Source: Nocardia vermiculata NBRC 100427 (GTDB lineage Bacteria > Actinomycetota > Actinomycetes > Mycobacteriales > Mycobacteriaceae). From it: a DNA stretch of 37,469 nucleotides. Made by a program: the position numbers and the translations under genes. The notes under the pieces were generated by a model that was given only the letters and a program-made list of their open reading frames with translations, had not been told where the DNA came from and made no database searches. The stretch is from the NCBI RefSeq assembly GCF_001613265.1, contig NZ_BDCA01000048.1, positions 1 through 37,469 on the forward strand, given 5' to 3'. Positions 31,056-37,469 of the stretch are shown piece by piece (positions within the stretch are counted from its first letter, which is position 1; each line of letters starts with the position of its first letter).

Positions 31056-32111
31056 ATGACGACCATCATCGGTGGCGGAATCGCGGGCAGTTGCCTGGCC
31101 GGTGGCTTGGCGCGGCGGGGAGAGCCGGCTGTCGTCTACGAACAACAGCGCCCCGGCCCCGGCGCGGGCGCATTCCTGTTCATCGACGGGCGCGGGCACG
31201 AGGCGATGGCAGCGATGGGAGTGGACTCCGACGCACTGCACGGCGCGTCGTATGCGCTGTCCGGTCTCGATTACGCCGACAGCTCGGGCAGACGCAGCGA
31301 GATGCCCAGCCGAGGTCACCGATTCTGGTTGCGGCGCAATCTGATGGGGGTGCTCTCGGAGTTCGTCGCGAGCTCGGGCGCCGAACTGCGGCACGGCGAG
31401 CCGGTGACCGATATCGCACTCGATTCCGCTGCGGTGCAGCGTGGGTCGCGGGCCGAGCCCGTAGCGGGGTTGCTGGTCGCTGCGGACGGCATCGACTCGG
31501 TGGTGCGGTCCAGGTTCGAGCCGGAACGGCATCCCGTGTACGCCGGAGATGTGGTGCTGTACGGCATGACGAGCGCGCCGCTGGATCCGCCGCCGTCCTC
31601 CTCGCCCGCGGTCCTGCATTTCTCCGCCGAGATCGCCGAAGACGGCAGCTCCGCCGCCACGCTGGGACACATCTGGCGCCCCGACGATCCGGCGGCACTG
31701 TGGTTCGTGCGAATCGCCCGCGAGCCGCTCGCCGGTGACAGTGACGACCTGGGGATGCGTCCCGTCGACGACTGGGCCGACACCGTCCTCGCGGCAACAC
31801 CGTCGAACCGCGCTCTGGTGTCGCAATTCCTCGAACACACCGAGATGGTCCACGTCAGCAACGCGCGCAACGTGCCGTTGGACAGTGCCCGTGATCCGGA
31901 GGATTCGGTCGTTCTCATCGGCGACGCCGACCACGCCATCACCCCGGCCGCCGGCGTCGGCGCCCGCGACGCCCTAGAGGACGCCCGCGCGGTCTTCGAC
32001 GCGATCATCGGCGGCACCTCACCGGCCACCGCCATGCTGAGCCGGCGCGAGCAGCTTACCGCGGAGCGTGCGGCGACTCAGCGACGGATGCCCCGCCGCC
32101 GCACTGCCTGA
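31056..32111 (+). CDS. FAD-dependent monooxygenase
   Basis: A 351-residue class A flavoprotein monooxygenase of the PHBH-fold type. It has the dinucleotide-binding start TIIGGGIAGSCLAGGLARRG (residues 3-22), the mid-protein LLVAADGIDSVVRSRFEPER (the DG motif) and the C-terminal FAD ribityl-binding motif VLIGDADHAITPAAGVGARD. It should hydroxylate an aromatic or polycyclic substrate using NAD(P)H and oxygen; the specificity is open. It is slightly shorter than typical members, which reach about 380-400 residues. GGGAGG lies before the ATG at 31056. It may belong with the TetR-controlled catabolic genes upstream. Confidence 0.85.
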   Translation: MTTIIGGGIAGSCLAGGLARRGEPAVVYEQQRPGPGAGAFLFIDGRGHEAMAAMGVDSDALHGASYALSGLDYADSSGRRSEMPSRGHRFWLRRNLMGVLSEFVASSGAELRHGEPVTDIALDSAAVQRGSRAEPVAGLLVAADGIDSVVRSRFEPERHPVYAGDVVLYGMTSAPLDPPPSSSPAVLHFSAEIAEDGSSAATLGHIWRPDDPAALWFVRIAREPLAGDSDDLGMRPVDDWADTVLAATPSNRALVSQFLEHTEMVHVSNARNVPLDSARDPEDSVVLIGDADHAITPAAGVGARDALEDARAVFDAIIGGTSPATAMLSRREQLTAERAATQRRMPRRRTA

Positions 32112-32264
32112 GCGCACCGTCACCGCACTGGGTCGGCACGCGGTGGCCGCGCCGACGCGCTTGCCGCCGCACCACGGTTGCTTTGCGGTTGCTGCTGGCC
32201 GGAGTGGCGTAGACCTCACCGGCCGACGGCGCCCGTCTGTGATATCGCGACGGTCATTAACATC

Positions 32265-32291
32265 GGGGTAGCGAAGACTTCGACTAACCCC
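32265..32291 (+). promoter_or_regulatory. Imperfect hairpin just upstream of gapB
   Basis: GGGGT and ACCCC flank an inner CGAAG-A-CTTCG stem. The hairpin ends nine bases before the GTG start and would partly hide the ribosome-binding bases CAAGGA. A translational or protein-binding control element is possible. Confidence 0.35.
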
Positions 32292-32299
32292 AAGGACCT

Positions 32300-33766
32300 G
32301 TGTTGGCTACCGAACAACTCGACCGCTGGAACGCTCAGGAAGCCGCTGCGGAGGCGATGATCCCGATCATCGGCACGCTGTACCGGGACAAGGGTGTGAC
32401 GATTCTGCTGCACAGCCGGTCATTGGTGAACAAATCGGTGATCAGCATCCTGCGTACGCACCGATTCGCGCGTCAGATCGAGGGCGAAGAGCTGTCGGTG
32501 GACGAGACGTTGCCCTTCCTGCAGGCGCTGCGTGAACTGGATCTGGGGCCGTGCAAGATCGACCTGGGTCAGCTGGTCAACGCCTTCCGCACCGATGGCG
32601 CGGGCCGGTCGGCCGCTGCATTCGCCGCCGCGGTCCTGGCGGATGTGATCGGCGCCCAGGACCGGGCGCAGGGGCCGCGTGACGTGGTGCTCTACGGCTT
32701 CGGCCGGATCGGGCGCCTGGTGGCGCGACTGCTCATCGAGAAGGTCGGCTCCGGTAACGGGCTGAACGTGCGGGCCGTGGTCGTGCGCAAGGGCGGCGAG
32801 GGTGACCTGGTGAAGCGGGCGTCGCTACTGCGCCGGGATTCGGTGCACGGGCACTTCAACGGCACCATCAAGGTCGATACCGACAACAGCACGATCACTG
32901 CCAACGGCAATGTCGTCAAGTTCATCTACAGCGACGATCCCACCACGATCGACTACACCGAGTACGGGATCAACGACGCGATCCTGATCGACAACACCGG
33001 TAAGTGGCGCGACCGTGACGGTCTGTCGCAGCACCTGCGGCCCGGTATCGCGAAGGTTGTCCTCACCGCGCCGGGCAAGGGTGACGTGCCGAATATCGTG
33101 CACGGCGTCAACCACCGCGACCTGGATCTCTCCGAGCGGATCTACTCCTGCGCGTCGTGCACCACCAATGCGATCGTGCCGCCGCTCAAGGCGATGGACG
33201 ACGAGTTCGGCATCGTGCGCGGTCACGTCGAGACGGTGCATTCGTTCACCAATGATCAGAACCTGCTGGACAACTATCACAAGGCCGATCGCCGGGGCCG
33301 GTCCGCGCCGTTCAACCTGGTGCTCACCGAAACCGGCGCGGCCTCCGCGGTCGCCAAGGCGATGCCCGATTTCAAGGCCAAGATCACCGGCAACTCGATC
33401 CGGGTGCCCACCCCCGACGTCTCGGTCGCCATCCTGAATCTGCAGCTCCAGCGGGAGTCCACCCGCGAGGAGGTACTGGAGTACCTGCGCCGGGCCTCGC
33501 TGGCCGGGCCGCTGAGCCGCAACCTGGACTACACCGCCGCCACCGATGTGGTGTCCAGCGACTTCATCGGCTCGCGTGCGGCCTCGATCATCGATGCCAA
33601 TGCGACGATCGTCGACGGCGACACCGCGATCCTCTACGTCTGGTACGACAACGAGTTCGGCTACTCGTCCCAGGTGGTACGCACCGTGCAGTACATCTCG
33701 GGCATCGAATATCCCACCTATCCGCAGATCGGTACCCAGGCCGTTCGGGAAGCCGCACTGGCCTAG
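32300..33766 (+). CDS. gapB: Long-form glyceraldehyde-3-phosphate dehydrogenase
   Basis: A 488-residue GAPDH with an N-terminal extension of about 125 residues ahead of the Rossmann domain (VVLYGFGRIGRLVARLLI). The catalytic cysteine is in SCASCTTNAIVP (Cys287), and the C-terminal YVWYDNEFGYSSQVVRT is the family signature. The extension and length match C. glutamicum GapB, which acts in the gluconeogenic direction and prefers NADP; that role is inferred. The classical glycolytic GapA has no such extension. It starts with GTG at 32300, with CAAGGA upstream, and is followed by a strong terminator hairpin, so it is probably monocistronic. Confidence 0.88.
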   Translation: MLATEQLDRWNAQEAAAEAMIPIIGTLYRDKGVTILLHSRSLVNKSVISILRTHRFARQIEGEELSVDETLPFLQALRELDLGPCKIDLGQLVNAFRTDGAGRSAAAFAAAVLADVIGAQDRAQGPRDVVLYGFGRIGRLVARLLIEKVGSGNGLNVRAVVVRKGGEGDLVKRASLLRRDSVHGHFNGTIKVDTDNSTITANGNVVKFIYSDDPTTIDYTEYGINDAILIDNTGKWRDRDGLSQHLRPGIAKVVLTAPGKGDVPNIVHGVNHRDLDLSERIYSCASCTTNAIVPPLKAMDDEFGIVRGHVETVHSFTNDQNLLDNYHKADRRGRSAPFNLVLTETGAASAVAKAMPDFKAKITGNSIRVPTPDVSVAILNLQLQRESTREEVLEYLRRASLAGPLSRNLDYTAATDVVSSDFIGSRAASIIDANATIVDGDTAILYVWYDNEFGYSSQVVRTVQYISGIEYPTYPQIGTQAVREAALA

Positions 33767-33789
33767 GAACCGGGCTGTGGCGCGGACGA

Positions 33790-33814
33790 GCGGGCGAGGT
33801 GAAATCTCGCCCGC
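33790..33814 (+). terminator. Stem-loop terminator after gapB
   Basis: GCGGGCGAG-GTGAAAT-CTCGCCCGC is a perfect 9-bp stem with a 7-base loop, 23 bp after the gapB stop. Confidence 0.75.
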
Positions 33815-33857
33815 CAGATCCGACAGCCGAAAAACTGGAACAAGTTCTCGCTATGGA

Positions 33858-33883
33858 GTAGACAGTTTTGATAACTTGTCTAC
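33858..33883. promoter_or_regulatory. Palindromic operator upstream of the aldehyde dehydrogenase gene
   Basis: GTAGACA and TGTCTAC flank 12 bases that themselves hold GTTTTGATAAC. A second palindrome GAAC-AA-GTTC lies at 33838-33847. The site ends 23 bp before the ATG, where a repressor would block transcription. No regulator gene is adjacent. Confidence 0.6.
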
Positions 33884-33906
33884 GCACCGCAGGGAAGGCG
33901 AGATCA

Positions 33907-35442
33907 ATGGCCATCGTGCAATCGTTGCCGACGACCGAGGGTGACCGGCGAAAGCTGGCGCTCGACAGTCCGGTGGACCGTCACCGAATCGGCGAGCTCG
34001 AGGTGACGACCCCCGCCGAGGTGGAGGCCGCCGTCGCGCGCGCTCGCGCCGCGCAGCCGGGCTGGGCCGCGCGCAGTATCGCCGAGCGGGCCGCGATCGT
34101 GGGCGCCGCCATCGATGTCATCGTCCGGCGGCGAGCCGAGATCGCCGAGACGGTGCGGCTGGAAACCGGTAAACCGGAAGCCGAAGCGATCGGTGTCGAG
34201 ATCGTGCCGGCCTGCGACTTCCTCAACTACTGGACCGCACGCGCGCCCCGCGAGCTGCGTTCGCACCGGCAGAAGCTGCACGGCTACCTGAAGCCGATGA
34301 AGAAGCTGTACATGCAGTATCAGCCGCTCGGCGTCATCGGCGTCGTCACCCCGTGGAATGCGCCGTTCGTGCTGTCGCTCAATCCGGTGGTGCAGGCGCT
34401 GGTCGCCGGAAATACGGTGCTGTTCAAGCCTTCCGAGGTCACGCCGCGCTCGGGTGAGTGGGTGGCTCGGGTGCTGCACGAGGCCGGTGTGCCCGCCGAT
34501 GTCGTGCAGGTCCTGCATGGTGACGGCGAAACCGGTGCTGCTCTGGTGGACGCCGAGATCGACAAGGTGTGCTTCACCGGCAGCGTCGGCACCGGCCGCA
34601 AGATCGCCGCGGCGTGTGCGGCTCGGCTGCTGCCCTACTCGCTGGAGCTGGGCGGTAAGGACGCCATGATCGTCTGCGCCGACGCCGATCTGGAGAAGGC
34701 CGCCGCCGGTGCGGTGTACCTGTCGATGTTCAACACCGGCCAGGTGTGCATGAGCGTCGAGCGCGTGTACGTCGTCGACAGTGTGGCCGACGAATTCATC
34801 CGGCTGGTGAAGGAGAAGGCGGCCGAGGTCACCTACGGTCCGGGTGACACCGATATGGGTCCTTTCTTCTGGGACCGCCAGCGCGACATCGTGATCCGCC
34901 ACCTCGAGGATGCGCGGGCCCAGGGTGCCGAGATCGTCGTCGGCGGCGAGGTGGGCGACGGGGACGGGCTGTACTTCCAGCCCACCGTGATCCTGGGCGC
35001 ACACCACGACATGCAGGTGATGACCGAGGAGACCTTCGGCCCGATCACCGCGGTCATGCGGGTGCGTGACGAGGACGAGGCCATCCGCCTGGCCAACGAC
35101 TGCAAGTACGGGCTCAGCGGTTCGGTGTTCACCAAGGACGCCGACAAGGCGCGCCGTATCGCGGCGCAGTTGATCACCGGTTCGGTGGTGCACAACGACG
35201 GTGCGGTCATCTACGGCGTGCCCGAGGCCCCGTTCGGTGGACGCAAGGACAGCGGCGTCGGACAGGTCAACGGCCCGGGTGCGCTGCGCAGTTTCACCCA
35301 CGCGCAGCCGGTGCTCATCGACCGCTGGCAGCCGAAGCGGGAAAGCATCTGGTACCCGTACTCGGAGAAGACGATTCAGAACCTCGACGGTCTGATCAAA
35401 TACGGATTCGGCAACAAGTTCGTGCGGCGCCTGCTGTCCTGA
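33907..35442 (+). CDS. Aldehyde dehydrogenase
   Basis: A 511-residue NAD(P)-dependent aldehyde dehydrogenase. It has the cofactor-domain motif GVIGVVTPWNAPFVLSLNPV, the pocket CFTGSVGTGRKIAAACA, the general base in LELGGKDAMIV (Glu247) and the nucleophile in FNTGQVCMSVERVYV (Cys281). It oxidises an aldehyde to the acid in the cytosol. The substrate is not given by sequence; the plan resembles succinate-semialdehyde / medium-chain types. The ATG at 33907 has GGAAGG upstream. It has its own promoter region with a 26-bp palindromic operator, so it is probably inducible. It converges on the MFS transporter gene, 88 bp apart. Confidence 0.9.
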   Translation: MAIVQSLPTTEGDRRKLALDSPVDRHRIGELEVTTPAEVEAAVARARAAQPGWAARSIAERAAIVGAAIDVIVRRRAEIAETVRLETGKPEAEAIGVEIVPACDFLNYWTARAPRELRSHRQKLHGYLKPMKKLYMQYQPLGVIGVVTPWNAPFVLSLNPVVQALVAGNTVLFKPSEVTPRSGEWVARVLHEAGVPADVVQVLHGDGETGAALVDAEIDKVCFTGSVGTGRKIAAACAARLLPYSLELGGKDAMIVCADADLEKAAAGAVYLSMFNTGQVCMSVERVYVVDSVADEFIRLVKEKAAEVTYGPGDTDMGPFFWDRQRDIVIRHLEDARAQGAEIVVGGEVGDGDGLYFQPTVILGAHHDMQVMTEETFGPITAVMRVRDEDEAIRLANDCKYGLSGSVFTKDADKARRIAAQLITGSVVHNDGAVIYGVPEAPFGGRKDSGVGQVNGPGALRSFTHAQPVLIDRWQPKRESIWYPYSEKTIQNLDGLIKYGFGNKFVRRLLS

Positions 35443-35530
35443 GCACCACCGCCGCCACCACCGGGAAAGGCCTCATCCGCCGGCGGAGCCGCGTGCTGCC
35501 GCCGGCATTCGAGGGCCGGACCCACACCGT

Positions 35531-37469
35531 TCACATGTCGAATGTCGTGGGGAACGGGCTGGGTATTTCGTAGCCGAGCCGCACATCGTGTTCCACGGTC
35601 CGTCCGGTGACCACCACCGGGGTTGCCGTGGCCGGATATCCCCGGACGTCGACGGTGTGGATGCCGTCGGTCAGATCGCTGACGAAATAGCGTCCGCTGC
35701 TGTCGGTTCGGGTCGTCGCGAGTACCTCGCCGTGTTCGTCGCGCACGATCACCTGCGCATCGGGTACGACCCGATGCCCGGCCCGGACCGTGCCGGTCAG
35801 CATGGCGAACGGGGTCAGTTCGACGTCGTGGTGCAGGATTCCGCTCGCGGGCACGGTGAGTGTGCTCGCGTGTGGGCGCATGCGCGACGCGGCCGTGACG
35901 AGGGTGTAGCTGCCCGCGGTGATACCCGGACACAGGTAGCCGCCGTCGGAATCGGTGACCGCCGTCCCGACCACCTCCCCCTGTGGATCGGTGACGGTGA
36001 CGGTGGCGCCGGACAGTCCGCGGCCGCCGGCCTTGCGGACGAAGCCGGACAGCTCCCCGGCGGCGCGCAGGGTGAGGTCGAGGTGCCGCTGATGGTCACG
36101 AACCTCGACCGTCACCGCGATCGGTTGTTGTCCCCGCGCCGCAGCGATCAGGACATGACTGCCCGGTCCCGGCGCGCGGACCTCGTACGCGCCGTCGGTG
36201 CTGGTCGTGGCGCGCGAAACCTGGTGTCCGCGTGGGTCGATGAGGGTCAGCGCCACGGCTGCCGTAGGCGTGCCGTCGGGACGCAGCACCTGGCCGCCGA
36301 TGACACGTTCCGGACCGGTGCCGACGGCCACGCGGCCGTTGCGCGTCGTACCCGCCCGCGCGTCGGCCGGCGGCGTGGTCGCGCCGGCCTCGTCACCGGC
36401 GTAGTCGCCGCGAGCGAACCAGGAGGCGATGGCGCCCAGCAGCATCATCACCGCGGCGGTCAGGAAGACCACGACCAGCCCGGAGTGGAAGGGATCCGAG
36501 ATCAGGTGTGGAAAGAATTCCTGCCCGGTCACCACATCGCCGTGCACGCCGGGGTCGTTCAGCGCGCCGGTCGGCCCGAGGAGCTCCCGGAAGGGGTTGT
36601 AGCCGAGGAAGGTCGCGAACAGGCTGCCCACCGGTGGCATATCCGCCATCTGCCCGGCGACGTCCGCGGAGACGCCCTGTTCGCGCAGCCCGGAATCCAT
36701 CGCCGAGGGCAGTGTTCCGGACAGCCCGACGATCATCAGCGAGAAGAAGATCCCGATCGCCAGCGCCATACCGCCGTTCATCAGGGTGGCCCGCATCCCC
36801 GAGGCCACGCCGCGCTGTGAGGCCGGCACCGAGGACATGACCGCCGCGGTATTGGGTGAGGTGAAGATGCCCATACCCAATCCGTTGGCGAAGATGATCA
36901 GTGCGAACAGTCGGTAGTCGAAATCGACGGGGATGACGATCAGCAGCACGAAGGTCACCGCGGCGAGCAGCATGCCGCCCGTGGCGAACCAGCGGCCGCC
37001 GTAGCGGTCGGACAGCCGGCCCGACAGCGGTCCCGATACCAGGAAGCCGACCGTCAGCGGCAACATGTAGATACCGGCCCACAGCGGGGTGGATTCGAAG
37101 TCGTAGCCGTGCAGCGGCAACCAGATGCCCTGCAGCCAGATGATCAGCATGAACTGCATGCCGCCCCGGCCGACCGCCGCCATCAGCCCGGCGAAGTTGC
37201 CCAGGGTGAAGGTGACGTTGCGGAACAGGTTCAGCCGGAACATCGGCTGCCGGGTCTTCGCCTCGATCAGGCAGAACAGTGCCAGCAGTGCGATGCCCCC
37301 GATGACGGCACCGAGGACCCAGGGGTTGGTCCAGCCGGTCTTGGAGTCGCCGTGCGGCTGAATACCGTAGGTGATCCCGGTCAGCAGAGCGGTCAGCCCG
37401 AGCGCGAAGGTGGCCGTGCCGGGCAGATCGAGCGATCCCGGCGTCCGGACGCCGGTGTCGTGCAGCGAA
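35531..37469 (-). CDS. DHA2-type MFS exporter fused to carboxypeptidase-regulatory-like repeats (5' end missing)
   Basis: The C-terminal 646 residues of a gene cut by the window end. The first part has membrane helices of a 14-helix drug:H+ antiporter (DHA2): PLTVGFLVSGPLSGRLSDRY, GGRWFATGGMLLAAVTFVLL, FANGLGMGIFTSPNTAAVMS and SSVPASQRGVASGMRATLMN. After the last helix, three Ig-like repeats of the CarboxypepD_reg type follow (about 36304-35563): each begins G-G/T-V/F-x, has a TDGxYEV- or SDGGYLC-like turn and ends in a hydrophobic strand. The exporter half should pump drugs or metabolites. The repeats would lie in the cytosol if the helix count is even. A fusion of this kind is unusual for MFS transporters. 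Confidence 0.8.
   Translation of the reverse strand, partial: SLHDTGVRTPGSLDLPGTATFALGLTALLTGITYGIQPHGDSKTGWTNPWVLGAVIGGIALLALFCLIEAKTRQPMFRLNLFRNVTFTLGNFAGLMAAVGRGGMQFMLIIWLQGIWLPLHGYDFESTPLWAGIYMLPLTVGFLVSGPLSGRLSDRYGGRWFATGGMLLAAVTFVLLIVIPVDFDYRLFALIIFANGLGMGIFTSPNTAAVMSSVPASQRGVASGMRATLMNGGMALAIGIFFSLMIVGLSGTLPSAMDSGLREQGVSADVAGQMADMPPVGSLFATFLGYNPFRELLGPTGALNDPGVHGDVVTGQEFFPHLISDPFHSGLVVVFLTAAVMMLLGAIASWFARGDYAGDEAGATTPPADARAGTTRNGRVAVGTGPERVIGGQVLRPDGTPTAAVALTLIDPRGHQVSRATTSTDGAYEVRAPGPGSHVLIAAARGQQPIAVTVEVRDHQRHLDLTLRAAGELSGFVRKAGGRGLSGATVTVTDPQGEVVGTAVTDSDGGYLCPGITAGSYTLVTAASRMRPHASTLTVPASGILHHDVELTPFAMLTGTVRAGHRVVPDAQVIVRDEHGEVLATTRTDSSGRYFVSDLTDGIHTVDVRGYPATATPVVVTGRTVEHDVRLGYEIPSPFPTTFDM

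Noticed and set aside
1..37469. CRISPR arrays, tRNA or rRNA genes, insertion sequences
   Set aside because: No regularly spaced repeats, cloverleaf-like segments, rRNA sequence or transposase genes were found on either strand.

Overview
The window is high-GC DNA from a mycolic-acid actinomycete, most likely Nocardia or a close relative. This is inferred from several genes together. They are a rifampin phosphotransferase of the actinobacterial type, a long GapB-type glyceraldehyde-3-phosphate dehydrogenase, a mycothiol-dependent (MDMPI) enzyme, a GAP/Sap-family membrane protein, DUF6325 and DUF4396 proteins, frequent GTG starts and apparently leaderless promoters. No tRNA, rRNA, CRISPR array, insertion sequence or integrase was seen.

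Region 1 (1-12.7 kb) is an envelope/stress block. It holds small membrane or stress proteins (SHOCT, DUF6325, DUF1269, LapA-like, DUF4203, a 98-aa membrane protein, DUF389) and transporters (AI-2E family, GAP family, SulP). In the middle is a tightly coupled three-gene unit: a UDP-sulfoquinovose-synthase-like epimerase, a BcsB-like membrane-anchored protein and a cellulose-synthase-like family 2 glycosyltransferase. Nearly every transcription unit here is preceded by the same 19-bp palindrome, TTCAyCCG-N3-CGGGTGAA (eight copies). I therefore read the block as one regulon, possibly building an extracellular sulfosugar-containing glycan. This is the most novel element of the window.

Region 2 (12.7-20.9 kb) is accessory. 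It has a PepSY lipoprotein, a DUF4396 membrane protein, a small secreted calcium-binding-like protein, an HSL-family esterase homologue whose nucleophile Ser is Ala, a type-B carboxylesterase lipoprotein divergent from a small membrane protein, an AlaA-type aminotransferase divergent from an HxlR regulator with twin operators, and a DUF4232 lipoprotein.

Region 3 (20.9-27.9 kb) has a GH25-like muramidase, a small secreted protein, a 0.5-kb gap with a possible micropeptide and a strong hairpin, rifampin phosphotransferase (rph), a mycothiol-dependent enzyme divergent from a MerR regulator, and a PdxK/ThiD-like kinase.

Region 4 (27.9-37.5 kb) is catabolic and central metabolism. It has a Rieske oxygenase plus amine-dehydrogenase-like operon divergent from a TetR regulator, an FAD monooxygenase, GapB, an aldehyde dehydrogenase behind a palindromic operator, and the 3' part of a DHA2-type MFS exporter fused to three carboxypeptidase-regulatory-like repeats, cut by the window end.
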